Notes: generated by a model from the sequence alone, not told the origin. A stretch of DNA of 64,000 nucleotides from Peribacillus faecalis (GCF_014712675.1 NZ_JACXSI010000003.1:1-64000), one strand, 5' to 3'. Positions 6,900 through 15,905 are shown, numbered from the stretch's first letter. A program made the numbers and translations.

Positions 6900-7973
6900 A
6901 TGAATAACTTAGAGAAAATCGGTTTTACAGAATCATTAAAACAAGAGGCTCTTCAATATGAGCATTTATTCGCCGCGAGAATTTCTTCGCAGCATAAAGA
7001 TTTATATAAAGTGATAAGTGAACATGGGGAATTGCAGGCAAAGGTATCCGGTAAAATGAGCTTCCATACTCTTGATACTGCAGATTATCCGGCTGTCGGC
7101 GATTGGGTCATGATTGACCGCAACTCGGGTGAACATGGTACAGCCATCATTCATCATCTGCTGACACGCAAAAGCAAGTTCGAACGAAAAGCGGCCGGAA
7201 CTGCAAACAACCGACAAATTGTCGCTGCTAATATAGATACCGTCTTTATATGCATGGCGTTGAATAACGATTTTAATTTGCGCCGTTTGGAGCGCTATCT
7301 TGCAATTGCTTGGGATAGTTCAGCAATACCTGTCGTTGTCCTGACTAAAGCTGATTTATGTGAAGATCTTGAAAGACGGCTAGCTGAGGTCTCGGCAGTT
7401 GCCTTCGGGGTCGATGTCATTCCTGTGTCTCTGCTCACCGATGAAGGTATAACGGAGATTAAATCCCTGATTGGAGAAGGAAAAACAGCGGCTTGCATCG
7501 GTTCATCCGGTGTAGGTAAATCCACACTCATCAACCGAATCATCAGTCAGGAGTTATTGCAAACAAGCGGCATTCGCTCGGATGGCAAAGGTCGGCACAC
7601 TACTACTCATAGACAGTTGCTTGAAATACCTGAGGGCGGCGTCATAATCGACACTCCGGGCATGCGCGAGCTGCAAATCGAGAGTGCTGACTTATCGAGT
7701 TCTTTTACCGACATTGAAGAATACGCCGAGAACTGCCGCTTTAGCGACTGTAAACATGAAAGCGAACCCCGCTGTGCAGTAAAAGAAGCGATCGCCAATG
7801 GGCAACTGGCACCGGAACGACTGCAAAGCTACCGAAAATTGCAACGAGAACTAGCTTACCAGGATCTGAAAGCAGAGCAGCGCGAAAAAGAAAAAATCAA
7901 TAATATGTTCGGAAGCATGAGTGCTTTGAAGCAAATCTCCAGAGAGAACAAGCGGAAGAACGTAAGGAGATAA
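6900..7973 (+). CDS. rsgA: ribosome small-subunit-dependent GTPase A (RsgA/YloQ-like)
   Basis: This 357-residue circularly permuted GTPase is expected to act in 30S subunit maturation. The order of motifs is typical: N-terminal OB-fold (about residues 30-105), G4 VVLTKADL (about 146-153), then G1 GSSGVGKST (about 201-209), a KGRHTTTHR switch, G3 DTPGMRE (about 250-256) and a C-terminal zinc knuckle (C-x6-C-x5-H and a later C) at about 279-294. It is longer than standard YloQ (about 300 residues) because of a C-terminal charged extension, so it may be a second paralogue rather than the primary RsgA. The ribosome-binding site is AGGAGG, and a terminator follows. Confidence 0.88.
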   Translation: MNNLEKIGFTESLKQEALQYEHLFAARISSQHKDLYKVISEHGELQAKVSGKMSFHTLDTADYPAVGDWVMIDRNSGEHGTAIIHHLLTRKSKFERKAAGTANNRQIVAANIDTVFICMALNNDFNLRRLERYLAIAWDSSAIPVVVLTKADLCEDLERRLAEVSAVAFGVDVIPVSLLTDEGITEIKSLIGEGKTAACIGSSGVGKSTLINRIISQELLQTSGIRSDGKGRHTTTHRQLLEIPEGGVIIDTPGMRELQIESADLSSSFTDIEEYAENCRFSDCKHESEPRCAVKEAIANGQLAPERLQSYRKLQRELAYQDLKAEQREKEKINNMFGSMSALKQISRENKRKNVRR

Positions 7974-7979
7974 ATAATG

Positions 7980-8017
7980 AAGCTGTCGGCCAACCGGTTG
8001 ACAGCTTTATTTTTTTA
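7980..8017 (+). terminator. terminator of rsgA
   Basis: Stem AAGCTGTC and GACAGCTT, extended by GGCC/GGTT in the loop region, followed by a T-rich run. Confidence 0.85.
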
Positions 8018-8164
8018 AACTGGCATTTCGTTCACCATAAGATACAAACATTGAAGAGAAACCAATAAATTTTACAAAAAGCCAGCCAATTTGAGAGATT
8101 AAGCAAAGAAGCAGCTCCATTATAGGCAATTCTAAGAAGTTTTATTAAAAAAATAGCTCCCTCG

Positions 8165-8365
8165 CAAGAAGAATAGCGCGCTGGGTCTAAGGATTGCGGC
8201 GTCACTAAGTAAGATCGCGCGGTGAGAGAATTTATTGCGTCGTCACGAGCAAAGATCGCGCGGTGAGAGAATTTATTGCGTCATCGCGAGCAAAGATCGC
8301 GCGGTGAGAAAATTATAGCGCCTTCGCGGCGGACATAGGGTGCTCGACCCTTGAATAGCGCGCTG
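8165..8365. repeat. intergenic repeat array A (41-bp period, ~20-bp half units)
   Basis: Units carrying ATAGCGC or GATCGCGC recur about every 20-21 bp. The motif AAGATCGCGC starts at 8211, 8252 and 8293, giving an exact 41-bp higher-order period. The array fills the gap between the convergent rsgA and SDR genes, between their terminators. Related arrays lie at 13440, 13905, 23355 and 52712. I see no coding capacity. Confidence 0.75.
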
Positions 8366-8368
8366 GCA

Positions 8369-8400
8369 GAAAAAAGCTGCCGGCCAGAAAGCCGACAGCT
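8369..8400 (-). terminator. terminator of the SDR gene
   Basis: Stem AGCTGCCGGC (8375-8384) and GCCGACAGCT (8391-8400), with an A-run on the left forming the U tract of the minus-strand transcript. Confidence 0.85.
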
Positions 8401-8405
8401 CCCCG

Positions 8406-9266
8406 CTATTTCAATTCTTCAACATACCCATCCAGCAATTCATAAATATAGTCCTTTAAATTCTCAAACGTAAAGCCAAGCTCTGTCGCCTTATGATTGG
8501 ATACAATATAATCTACAATCCAATTGTAAGGCGCTGCCTCCCCTAATTCACTCTCCATTACCTTTTTGCCGCTAATTTCTTCTATATAATGTATAATCTC
8601 GACCATTGAGATTGTACCATTGCTGCACGCATTAATTGGTCCGCTATATTCATTAAAGGAGCACCATTCCAAAAACCTCGCTGCTTCTAGATCCAAAACG
8701 AAGCAAAGCTCTCCATAAACCAAGTTGACCGGGTGCTGATTAACAATTCGCTCGCAATAAAAATGCAGGCGCTTCGTGTAATCATCTTTTCCGAGAACTA
8801 CTGGGAAGCGAACAGCCACTACCGGAAAATCTGCCTTTTGAAAAAATACAGCCTCCGCCAATCGCTTTCCTTCTCCATAGGAAAAATCGTGGCGACTTCC
8901 TTCTCTCAGCGGATACTCATAAGGATTAAAGCCCGTTTCTTCCAGCTTTTCTGCCTGGTCATAAACAGCCATCGTCGACGTAAACACGTATTTTCCTACC
9001 TTGCCTGACAATACCTCAATTGCAATTTTGGCATCATCCGGACTGTAGCAAATATTATCAATAACAACATCAAATTCTTGGTCGCCAATCGCTTGTTGTA
9101 AACTCGCTTTATTTTCACGATCTACAATTATTCTTTTTACAGACGTACCATAATCATCTTTAGTTTGCCCACGTGTCGCAATCGTCACTTCATGTTCATT
9201 TTCCAACAAACGATGCACCAATGCTTTCCCGAAAAAACGTGTCCCGCCGAAAACTAAAATTTTCAT
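8406..9266 (-). CDS. NAD-dependent epimerase/dehydratase (extended SDR)
   Basis: This 286-residue Rossmann-fold protein starts with the nucleotide-binding motif GGTRFFG (GxxxxxG type, about residues 7-13) and keeps a conserved STMAVYDQ strand (about residue 97). The substrate is unknown; it resembles epimerase-like SDRs with a modified GGTRFFG loop. The start was placed at the second of two consecutive ATG codons because GGGGAG then lies at the usual distance. It is a single gene with its own terminator, convergent with rsgA across repeat array A. Confidence 0.75.
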   Translation of the reverse strand: MKILVFGGTRFFGKALVHRLLENEHEVTIATRGQTKDDYGTSVKRIIVDRENKASLQQAIGDQEFDVVIDNICYSPDDAKIAIEVLSGKVGKYVFTSTMAVYDQAEKLEETGFNPYEYPLREGSRHDFSYGEGKRLAEAVFFQKADFPVVAVRFPVVLGKDDYTKRLHFYCERIVNQHPVNLVYGELCFVLDLEAARFLEWCSFNEYSGPINACSNGTISMVEIIHYIEEISGKKVMESELGEAAPYNWIVDYIVSNHKATELGFTFENLKDYIYELLDGYVEELK

Positions 9267-9392
9267 CATTATTCTCCCCTTGAAAGAACTAAATATTCAA
9301 TTAATTATACTCGTAAAAATGATTAGTACAACTCAAACTTTATGTACATGAAACATACAATAGGGAAGAAAATCAGCAATGGAGGAAAACAA

Positions 9393-10676
9393 ATGCAAAT
9401 TCATGTAGTAACACCGGGACAAAGTGTTTATGGCATTGCCCAAGCATACAATACATCGCCTGACCAAATTATATCCGCCAATGAATTAAGAGCACCAAAT
9501 CAGCTAGTTGTAGGTCAGGCACTTGTTATCCCGATAACCGGAAGCTATTATTTTGTTCAACCCGGCGATACTTTAACAACAATAAGCCAAAAAGTCGGTA
9601 TACCTGTCAGTGAGCTAGCGGGTATCAATAAAATCTCTGTTGATGCTCCGCTGAACGTCGGAACAAGATTGTACATTCCGCCTAGAACTAACACGGATGC
9701 AACATTTGTCGGTTATATAGTACCCAGAGGCAGCACTGTATCAACCTCTCTAGAAAACAGTGCCAGGCAGGCCGTTCCCTACTTATCTTATTTGGCTCCT
9801 TTCAGCTTTGAAATTCAACGGGACGGGGCACTAAAGGAACCACCGCTAGGGAATCTCCCGACAATTGGTTCACAGCAAAGTACCACTCCGATGATGGTCA
9901 TAACCAATTTAGAAAACGATGCTTTCAGCACAGAACTCGCACAAATTGTACTCAATGATATGGGCGTTCAATCCACTTTGATTGATAACATTGTCGTCCT
10001 CGCCAGAAAGTATGGATTCACTAATGTTCATTTCGACATGGAGCGTTTGCGGCCTGAGGATAGTAATGCGTTTGTTAATTTCTTAAGTAGAGTGCATGAT
10101 ACGCTTGCGGGACAAGGAATTTCAACCTCTGTAGCATTGGCTCCAAAGACGAGCGAGCAACAAGTAACACCTTGGACTGCCGGGCATAACTATGAGGCGG
10201 TTGGAGCTGTTGTTGATTTTGTTGTCATTATGACGTATGAATGGGGCTACAGTGGCGGGCCAGCCCAAGCGGTATCGCCAATCGGACCTGTTCGCGACGT
10301 GCTGACTTATGCCACAAGTGTTATTCCGCCAAATAAAGTTATCATGGGTCAAAATTTATACGGCTACGATTGGACGCTGCCATTCCGTCCGGGTTCAATA
10401 GCTCGTGCCATCAGCCCTCAGCAAGCAATTGACATCGCGAGAGAAAATAATGCGGTCATTCAATATGATACAAGAGCTCAAGCACCGTTCTTCCGATATA
10501 GAGATGCTTCCGGTCGAGCTCATGAAGTTTGGTTCGAAGATGCCCGTTCCATTCAGGCGAAGTTCAATTTGTTAAAAGAACTGAACTTGCGGGGAATGGC
10601 TTTTTGGAAGCTCGGCATGTCTTTCCCGCAAGTTTGGCAGCTTATTCAGGAAAACTTTAATGTAAATAAGGTTTAG
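9393..10676 (+). CDS. sleL: LysM/GH18 spore peptidoglycan hydrolase (SleL/YaaH)
   Basis: This 427-residue protein equals B. subtilis YaaH in length. Two LysM domains occupy about residues 2-46 and 49-93 (YFVQPGDTLTTISQKVG is the start of the second). A glycoside hydrolase family 18 domain follows, with the catalytic strand NVHFDMERLRPED (glutamate at about residue 218) and a VVIMTYEWGYSGG strand. SleL is an N-acetylglucosaminidase that degrades cortex fragments during germination. ATG 9393 was chosen over the upstream ATG at 9342 because GGAGG lies 8 bp before it and the LysM domain begins there. The 3' end overlaps the convergent carboxypeptidase gene by 20 bp. Confidence 0.9.
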   Translation: MQIHVVTPGQSVYGIAQAYNTSPDQIISANELRAPNQLVVGQALVIPITGSYYFVQPGDTLTTISQKVGIPVSELAGINKISVDAPLNVGTRLYIPPRTNTDATFVGYIVPRGSTVSTSLENSARQAVPYLSYLAPFSFEIQRDGALKEPPLGNLPTIGSQQSTTPMMVITNLENDAFSTELAQIVLNDMGVQSTLIDNIVVLARKYGFTNVHFDMERLRPEDSNAFVNFLSRVHDTLAGQGISTSVALAPKTSEQQVTPWTAGHNYEAVGAVVDFVVIMTYEWGYSGGPAQAVSPIGPVRDVLTYATSVIPPNKVIMGQNLYGYDWTLPFRPGSIARAISPQQAIDIARENNAVIQYDTRAQAPFFRYRDASGRAHEVWFEDARSIQAKFNLLKELNLRGMAFWKLGMSFPQVWQLIQENFNVNKV

Positions 10677-11637
10677 TTCGCACGAGTTGTTTAATCAACA
10701 TGAGCGGAACTACTTTATTTCCATCCCAATCAGATTGCAGACATGACAGGGGCGGATTGGTTTCTTCGACGCTTTCGCACATTTCGATCGTAAATCCTGG
10801 TTTGTGATATGTCGAAATAAACCAGTCCGTGTATCCCCCGCCTACCGCTTCTTTTTCCGGAAAAGAGAGTGCATAGCCCGTTTTTTTGGCAATTTTGGCT
10901 GCAAGATCAAAATCTCTTTCCACTGTCTCTCGGCTGTTTTTATAATACCAATACACTTCTTGTCCTGATGTATGGTAGGCAATGGCTATTTCCGGTTTGA
11001 TTTTCTCAGTAAATTCAATAAGCTGGCGCACTTCAATAGCTTCCGCCGGTTTTTGACCGCGGTATTGCTTAAAGGATGGCCAAGCCGGAATCTTCTTTAA
11101 TTCTTCCCAGCCGACCGGATATTGACGGTTCAAATCAACTCCTAATCCATTTGCCTTCCATCGGCTGAAATCGCTGCGAAAACGGTTCATGCCCAACAGC
11201 TTCAATTTCTCATTGAGGTTATGTGCGGCTTGCAACCCATATTGCTGAATGACGACACCATCCGGATTCAGCATCGGAATGACGACAATCGATACTTCGT
11301 CAAGAAGGGAGGAAGGATAACGGCCAATCTGTATTTCTGATTCATATGCTTGTATATATTCATGAACAAGACGCATAAGGAATTGACTCGTGATCCATTC
11401 TCTTGCATGGTGAGTTCCGACAAGAAGCATCTGTTGTTTGCCTGTTCCAATTTGAATATACGGAATCGTTCTCCCTTGCTCACTCTTTCCAATTGAACCG
11501 ACTTTCAAATGCACGTTTTCTTCAATTTCATTTACCTCTTTGAGCATCTGTTCATATGTATACGGTTTTTCTTTTATTATTTCCAGTTCAGCGCCCGTCA
11601 TGAGCTGAAGCAGCAAAAAAGGTATAAGCATCTTCAT
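10657..11637 (-). CDS. M14-family zinc carboxypeptidase, secreted
   Basis: This 326-residue protein has a short hydrophobic N-terminus (MKMLIPFLLLQLMTGAE) typical of a signal peptide. The M14 fold follows with zinc ligands in THHAREW (HxxE, about residues 76-82) and AYHTSGQ (second histidine, about residue 219), and a catalytic glutamate in FTIEMCES (about 286-290). The NPDGV and GVDLNRQYP motifs are also present. It resembles the catalytic part of gamma-D-glutamyl-diamino acid endopeptidase I, which cuts peptidoglycan stem peptides, but it lacks LysM domains. Convergent overlap with sleL suggests a related wall or spore role, which is inference. Confidence 0.85.
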   Translation of the reverse strand: MKMLIPFLLLQLMTGAELEIIKEKPYTYEQMLKEVNEIEENVHLKVGSIGKSEQGRTIPYIQIGTGKQQMLLVGTHHAREWITSQFLMRLVHEYIQAYESEIQIGRYPSSLLDEVSIVVIPMLNPDGVVIQQYGLQAAHNLNEKLKLLGMNRFRSDFSRWKANGLGVDLNRQYPVGWEELKKIPAWPSFKQYRGQKPAEAIEVRQLIEFTEKIKPEIAIAYHTSGQEVYWYYKNSRETVERDFDLAAKIAKKTGYALSFPEKEAVGGGYTDWFISTYHKPGFTIEMCESVEETNPPLSCLQSDWDGNKVVPLMLIKQLVRTKPYLH

Positions 11638-11762
11638 AACAACACTCCAAACGCAGTGGTAATATATACTCGCCTAAAATCAAGCTTGTCCAAGTTTTGC
11701 AAGGTAAATGAATCAGCAAACCTGCACAAAATACAAGTAACTCCTAATCAAGGAGGCAAGAG

Positions 11763-12011
11763 ATGAACAAAAATGATTATGATCGAGCGCTTTATTACTC
11801 GCATCGATCCGAGTGGGATAATTTATTGATTCTGATGGTGCGGACTGAAGATCAATTTTTATCCAAGAAAATAGAACATTTTTTACATGCTTATCACTTT
11901 GAACACGATTACACTGTCATCCAGCGCAATCTCTACACATTGCTTCGCTACATCGAGCATGCAACATCCATGATGGTTGAGCAAGACGTAGCTTGCGGAG
12001 TATACCATTAG
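11763..12011 (+). CDS. yhdB: YhdB-like small protein
   Basis: This 82-residue protein begins MNKNDYDRALYYSHRSEWDN and is predicted helical, without membrane segments. The NxxDYDRALYY-HRS-WDNLLILMVRT pattern fits my recollection of B. subtilis YhdB, a small protein of unknown role encoded near spoVR in that species. A strong ribosome-binding site (AAGGAGG) precedes ATG 11763. A perfect 17-bp stem terminator follows about 100 bp after the stop, so it is a monocistronic gene. Confidence 0.7.
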   Translation: MNKNDYDRALYYSHRSEWDNLLILMVRTEDQFLSKKIEHFLHAYHFEHDYTVIQRNLYTLLRYIEHATSMMVEQDVACGVYH

Positions 12012-12102
12012 TTTCACGTACCTTTTTAAAAATATACTTACTTTCTTTGGTGTCGTTCAAATTGTTGTCACTTTTGTTAAAAACTTGAAACAAGACGAAT
12101 TT

Positions 12103-12150
12103 AACAGCAAACAGAGCTAAAATGGCTAGCTCTGTTTGCTGTTTACTTTT
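12103..12150 (+). terminator. strong terminator after the yhdB-like gene
   Basis: Perfect 17-bp arms (12103-12119 and 12127-12143) with a 7-nt loop, followed by a T-rich tail. Confidence 0.88.
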
Positions 12151-12227
12151 TAATGAAAAGTTTTTGCAATAGACAGTCTTTGTTTTCCTATACTATAATT
12201 TGGTTAGTATGAAAGCGGGGATTCATT

Positions 12228-12653
12228 ATGAGAGAAAAAACAAAAGAAAACATCTTGTTTATCGCCTGGGCGACTTCAATTATCGCAACATTCGGAAGTT
12301 TGTACTTTTCAGAAATAAGGGAACTAATACCTTGTACCCTCTGCTGGTATCAACGTATCGTCATGTATCCTTTCACAATCATCTTAGGCATTGCCGTCGT
12401 GAAAAAAGACTTTCAAATCAGCTTATACTCAATGATTCTATCCGGCATCGGCATCTTGATTTCTGCTTATCATTACAGCCTACAAAAATTAACATTCCTG
12501 CAGGATTCAGCTCCAAGCTGCGGATCAGTCCCTTGCACCGGTGAATACATCAACTGGCTCGGCTTCATCACGATACCATTCCTGGCGCTTACTGCGTTTA
12601 TCATCATTTTCATTTGCAGCTTAATCATATGGAAGAACACAAAGGGGAATTAA
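12228..12653 (+). CDS. bdbC: BdbC/DsbB-type disulfide oxidoreductase
   Basis: This 141-residue integral membrane protein re-oxidises a thiol-disulfide oxidoreductase outside the membrane, passing electrons to quinone. Four hydrophobic segments are visible (about residues 8-25, 40-58, 64-82 and 113-135). The first redox pair is CTLC at about residues 37-40 (CTLCWYQR). The second pair lies in the other external loop (CGSVPC, about 97-102). Length fits BdbC/BdbB. The thioredoxin-like gene starts 2 bp after its stop, so the two form an operon. Confidence 0.9.
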   Translation: MREKTKENILFIAWATSIIATFGSLYFSEIRELIPCTLCWYQRIVMYPFTIILGIAVVKKDFQISLYSMILSGIGILISAYHYSLQKLTFLQDSAPSCGSVPCTGEYINWLGFITIPFLALTAFIIIFICSLIIWKNTKGN

Positions 12654-12655
12654 TT

Positions 12656-13126
12656 ATGAAAAAAATCGTGATATTTTTAGTCATAATTGCGGTACTTTTC
12701 GTTGGTATCGCGTATATGACAAGCATTCAAAACACAGAAAAAGCAGAGGATAATCCGTTCGGCAAAGATCGATTGCACGCAGAAACAATCGCGCAGCTCG
12801 ATGATGAGAATTATCAAAACATCATTTTACCTAAGGAACTTGAAGAAACACTGGACAACGAAGAAGATGCAATTGTGTATTTTTACAGTCCGCTCTGCTC
12901 ATACTGTAAGCAAGCGACACCACACTTAATGGAAGCATCAAAAAACTTGGACCTTTACGTCGGTCAATATAATTTGATTGAGTTTCCAGAAGGAACAAAA
13001 GAATTCGAAATTGAAAGCACACCTACTTTAATCGTCTTTGAAAACGGAAAAGAAAAAGAACGCTTAGTTGGTGCTGCCGATACAGCAACATACGAGAAGT
13101 TTTTTGAGACTACTGTAACTGAATAA
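12656..13126 (+). CDS. membrane-anchored thioredoxin-like protein
   Basis: This 156-residue protein has an N-terminal membrane anchor (KKIVIFLVIIAVLFVGIAYM) and an extracytoplasmic thioredoxin fold with the redox motif CSYC at about residues 79-82 (SPLCSYCKQA) and the cis-proline STPT. It is probably the redox partner of the adjacent BdbC-like protein. Canonical BdbD has a larger DsbA fold, so this is a thioredoxin-type substitute. The start ATG 12656 is preceded by AAAGGGG, which overlaps the end of bdbC, implying coupled translation. An in-frame ATG at 12614 lies inside bdbC and was rejected. Confidence 0.85.
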   Translation: MKKIVIFLVIIAVLFVGIAYMTSIQNTEKAEDNPFGKDRLHAETIAQLDDENYQNIILPKELEETLDNEEDAIVYFYSPLCSYCKQATPHLMEASKNLDLYVGQYNLIEFPEGTKEFEIESTPTLIVFENGKEKERLVGAADTATYEKFFETTVTE

Positions 13127-13129
13127 ACA

Positions 13130-13370
13130 AAAGCGCAGGGCGCCCTCTAAAAAGCACTGTATGAACTGAGGCTCTCAGGATGAGAGTCACAAAGACGAAG
13201 ACATGCGGACGTGGCGGTTTTAGTCTTTGTTTCACCCTCCCGAAGTTAAAGGAAACACGAAGAACGACAGTGATTCGATGTTCCACATTTCAGCGTTGAC
13301 TTAACGAAGGGAGGTTTCCAAAGGGCAATAGATGCTGGGCTCTGAAGCTGGACATCGATAAACTAATTTT
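13130..13370. repeat. mosaic hairpin repeat downstream of the thioredoxin gene
   Basis: This gap holds a Bacillaceae-1-like double hairpin (13170-13230) and, directly after it, a long hairpin whose arms CCTCCC-gaa-GTTAA (13236-13249) and TTAAC-gaa-GGGAGG (13301-13314) enclose about 50 nt. It is clearly structured and non-coding. It may also end transcription of the bdbC operon, for which I found no conventional terminator. Confidence 0.55.
13170..13230 (-). ncRNA. Bacillaceae-1-like double-hairpin element, copy 2
   Basis: Hairpin CTCTC-AGGAT-GAGAG (13172-13186) is followed by an outer stem CAAAGAC/GTCTTTG (13190-13196 and 13223-13229). The other copies use CAGCGAC/GTCGCTG or CATCGGT/GCCGATG, so base pairing is kept while sequence changes. 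Read on the minus strand the loop is ATCCT. Confidence 0.45.
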
Positions 13371-13439
13371 AACTTATACACAATGTGAAACTTTATAATT
13401 TCATAAAGCATAATAGAGACAAGCGGTGTGGCGATGATT

Positions 13440-13720
13440 CGTGCACCGCTTTTGTTTTGCTAAGATAGCGGCACTATGCCCTATTTGCAGTCCTGCCCCG
13501 ATAATGTCACTCTCTAATCGCGGTGCTGCCGCTCTATCAATAGCTCAGGAGCTCTATCATAACTAGCCCGCGCTCTATAATTTCGTTTCCCGCTCTATCT
13601 TTGCCGGCTCGCGCTCTATAATTTCATTTCGCGCTCTGTCTTCGCCATCTCGCGCTCTATAATTTCATTTCACGCTCTATCTTCGCCATCTCGCGCTCTA
13701 TTCTGGCTTTAGACTCGCTG
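13440..13720. repeat. intergenic repeat array B
   Basis: Units beginning GCGCTCTATAATTT or GCTCTATC alternate at 20 and 21 bp, giving a 41-bp higher-order period like array A. The left part is degenerate (GCTCTATCAATAGC, GCTCTATCATAAC); the right part is well conserved. No coding potential is convincing. Confidence 0.75.
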
Positions 13721-13761
13721 AAATTGAGAAAATCATATTGAATATGGATTAGCTCCCCTGC

Positions 13762-14275
13762 TTATGCCCTCAAATCGGCTGGCTTTTCGTTAAATTACTT
13801 TGCTCTTCTTCCAGATTTTCTTTCTTTTTGTTGAACAAAAGGCCACTTTTATACTCGCTAGCTATGGCAGGAAGTACTGATTTCCTCCAAAGAACAGCAC
13901 ACCTGCCGGCGACAGCGCTATTGTCCGGTCGACAGCGCTATTCCATGCTCGAAAGCCCTATCCCTCGTTGCGAAGACGCTATAATTTCTTTCACCGCGCT
14001 ATCTTCCTCCACGACGACGCTATCCTTAGATTCAGGGCGCTATCCCCTCTGCGATGGCGCTATTTCTTCTTGAAGATGGCTTTTATCTCGTAGGATTAAG
14101 GCCACTTTCCTGAAAAAATCCCTCAAATCGGCTGGCTTTTCATTAAATTGCTTTGCTCTTCTTCCTGATTTGCTTACTTTTTGTTAACAAAAGGCCACCT
14201 TTGCTTGCTAGTCATGGCAAGAAGTACTATTTCCCGCCACAGAACAATACCCTGCCTGCGACAGCACTATCCTTC
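13762..14275. repeat. pair of ~150-bp direct repeats flanking array C
   Basis: The segment 13762-13925 (starting CCTGCTTATGCCCTCAAATC) recurs at about 14116-14275 with roughly 80-85 per cent identity by eye. Shared landmarks are CCTCAAATCGGCTGGCTTTT, TTTGCTCTTCTTCC, TTTTTGTT-AACAAAAGGCCAC and GGCA-GAAGTACT. A shorter relative (TTTTTGTTGAACAAACGGCC) lies near 23860, next to array D. Array C is sandwiched between the two copies. Confidence 0.65.
13905..14085. repeat. intergenic repeat array C
   Basis: About nine units with core GCGCTAT or ACGCTAT occur every 20-21 bp, more diverged than arrays A and B. With array B it fills the gap between the convergent thioredoxin and yhcU genes. Confidence 0.7.
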
Positions 14276-14301
14276 ATTCCCTACCGAGCACACTTCAAAA
14301 A

Positions 14302-14336
14302 GAAAAACGCCGAAAAATCGGCGTTTTATTTTTACA
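14302..14336. terminator. bidirectional terminator at the yhcU 3' end
   Basis: Stem AAAACGCCGA and TCGGCGTTTT with a 4-nt loop, A-run on the left and T-run on the right. It overlaps the last codon of the yhcU-like gene by a few bases. Confidence 0.8.
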
Positions 14337-14742
14337 TATAGTATTGTGCGGATAGTTGAGTTTTGTCGTTATTTCGTTGTGGCTGTGATCCTGTATTTTT
14401 AAAATACTGAAAGTTAAATGGGAAAAACAAGCCAAAATAATTTAAAAGGTCGACATTAAAGTTGAATTTATCAATGTATTTTAAGTACTCTTCAGCATCA
14501 AATTTATCTTCATTCTCAATAATTAAAGTCACTGTTTGTAAAGCTGACATTACCTGAAATGCTTCTTTCAGCGTTCCATTGTACAGCTTTCTAGCACTGT
14601 CAAATTGCAGCAGCCCCATGCCGTCATACATCGCTAGCTCTTCTTCTGCTGCATATAGCGGCAGTATTGAATTTCGCAAATAGGATAGCAGTTGCTCAAT
14701 TGTCTCATCTTGCTCTTTCGTAGAGCCATATACGATTTTCAA
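14332..14742 (-). CDS. yhcU: YhcU-like protein (DUF5365)
   Basis: This 136-residue cytoplasmic protein begins MKIVYGSTKEQDETIEQLLSY and contains YNGTLKEAFQVMSALQT. It resembles B. subtilis YhcU, also a neighbour of yhcT in that genome. The chosen start is TTG at 14742, because GGGGGG lies 5-6 bp upstream and because the family starts at MKIV. A GTG four codons earlier (14754) lies within that site. The C-terminal ~25 residues are polar and low-complexity (SQPQRNNDKTQ). Function is unknown. It is divergent from yhcT. Confidence 0.7.
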   Translation of the reverse strand: MKIVYGSTKEQDETIEQLLSYLRNSILPLYAAEEELAMYDGMGLLQFDSARKLYNGTLKEAFQVMSALQTVTLIIENEDKFDAEEYLKYIDKFNFNVDLLNYFGLFFPFNFQYFKNTGSQPQRNNDKTQLSAQYYM

Positions 14743-14900
14743 TAATCCCCCCACCTTAACCGTCTTAATAAAAAATCTCCCTTACCCCACAATATCATAA
14801 CACATTATTCGCACAATTCGATAAACAATCTTCTGTTACTTTCTCCCTTAATGAAAATATGGTACATTTAGCAATTAGATGGATATGCAGAGGAATGATA

Positions 14901-15803
14901 ATGATGATAAAAACAAATCGAAAAGGCTCCTATCTGGAAATCGTTATTCCGGAAAAATGGGCAGGCCTTACAATAGAAGAGATACTGAAAAACATTTACA
15001 AAGCCCCGAAAAAACTTGTGCACGAGTGGCGTATGTCCAAGGACGTCTTATTGAACGGTACAGCAGCAAAATGGACAGAACCGCTTAAAAAAGGCTTCCA
15101 GCTTTATCTGCCTGTTTACAAGCATGAAGTACAATTGACGGAAGCAGCTTTCATTGAAATTGACGTTTTATATGAAGACGACGACTTGCTCGTTGTCAAT
15201 AAACCTGCTGGGCTCGAGACACACCCTTCAGAGCCGGGACAAACACAATCCTTGCTAAATGCTGTCGCCTATCATTTACTGACAGAAGGTGAGAACTGCG
15301 AGCTTCGCCATATTCACCGTCTGGATCAAGACACGACCGGTGCAATTGTTTTTTCAAAAAATGCATTTACAGGTGCGATATTACAGCGCATGCTTGATGA
15401 GCGTCGCATTAAGCGCACCTACAAAGCGCTCGTTCACGGAAAACTTTCACAAAGAAAAGGAACGATTTCCGCAAATATCGGACGTGACCGCCACCATGCA
15501 ACGAGACGACGCGTTTCGCCGACCGGTCAAAAAGCTATTACCCATTATGAAACATTGCACTATGATCGCAAGAACGATCTAACGCTTGTTCAATGCACAC
15601 TGGACACGGGCCGCACGCATCAAATTCGCGTCCATTTAAGCCACATCGGTCACCCGCTAGCCGGCGATACACTTTATGGCGGCAAACCGATTTTCCCGCG
15701 CCAAGCGTTGCATGCCTATAAAATTCAATTTAAGCATCCTATAACAGAAGAAAACATAGAAATTGAAGCGCCATTTATCGACAATCCACCAATATTCCAA
15801 TAG
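14901..15803 (+). CDS. yhcT: RluA-family pseudouridine synthase (YhcT-like)
   Basis: This 300-residue enzyme would isomerise uridine to pseudouridine in RNA, probably rRNA. The catalytic motif HRLDQDTTG (aspartate in RLD) is at about residues 138-146. The N-terminal S4-like segment (APKKLVHEWRMSKDVLLNG) and the C-terminal TGRTHQIRVHLSHIGHPLAGDTLYG block are typical of RluA/RluD. ATG 14901 was chosen because AGAGGA at 14889-14894 gives normal spacing; upstream frames lack a ribosome-binding site. Divergent yhcU lies next to it, the same pairing as in B. subtilis. Confidence 0.9.
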   Translation: MMIKTNRKGSYLEIVIPEKWAGLTIEEILKNIYKAPKKLVHEWRMSKDVLLNGTAAKWTEPLKKGFQLYLPVYKHEVQLTEAAFIEIDVLYEDDDLLVVNKPAGLETHPSEPGQTQSLLNAVAYHLLTEGENCELRHIHRLDQDTTGAIVFSKNAFTGAILQRMLDERRIKRTYKALVHGKLSQRKGTISANIGRDRHHATRRRVSPTGQKAITHYETLHYDRKNDLTLVQCTLDTGRTHQIRVHLSHIGHPLAGDTLYGGKPIFPRQALHAYKIQFKHPITEENIEIEAPFIDNPPIFQ

Positions 15804-15905
15804 AAAAACTGTCAACAGTTCTGTTGGTAGAGCACATGCTCAAGAATTCGGAGCCAGCTACAGTAGGTTAGATTAGCTATCCCATTTCAAAAAATAAGAA
15901 ATAAC

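Noticed and set aside
8211-8310. Possible CRISPR array
   Set aside because: Repeats are contiguous with no unique spacers, units are degenerate, and no cas genes are present. The same holds for the other arrays.
11268-11492. Minus-strand frame inside the M14 peptidase gene
   Set aside because: It is a shadow of the peptidase in another frame, with no ribosome-binding site or family resemblance.
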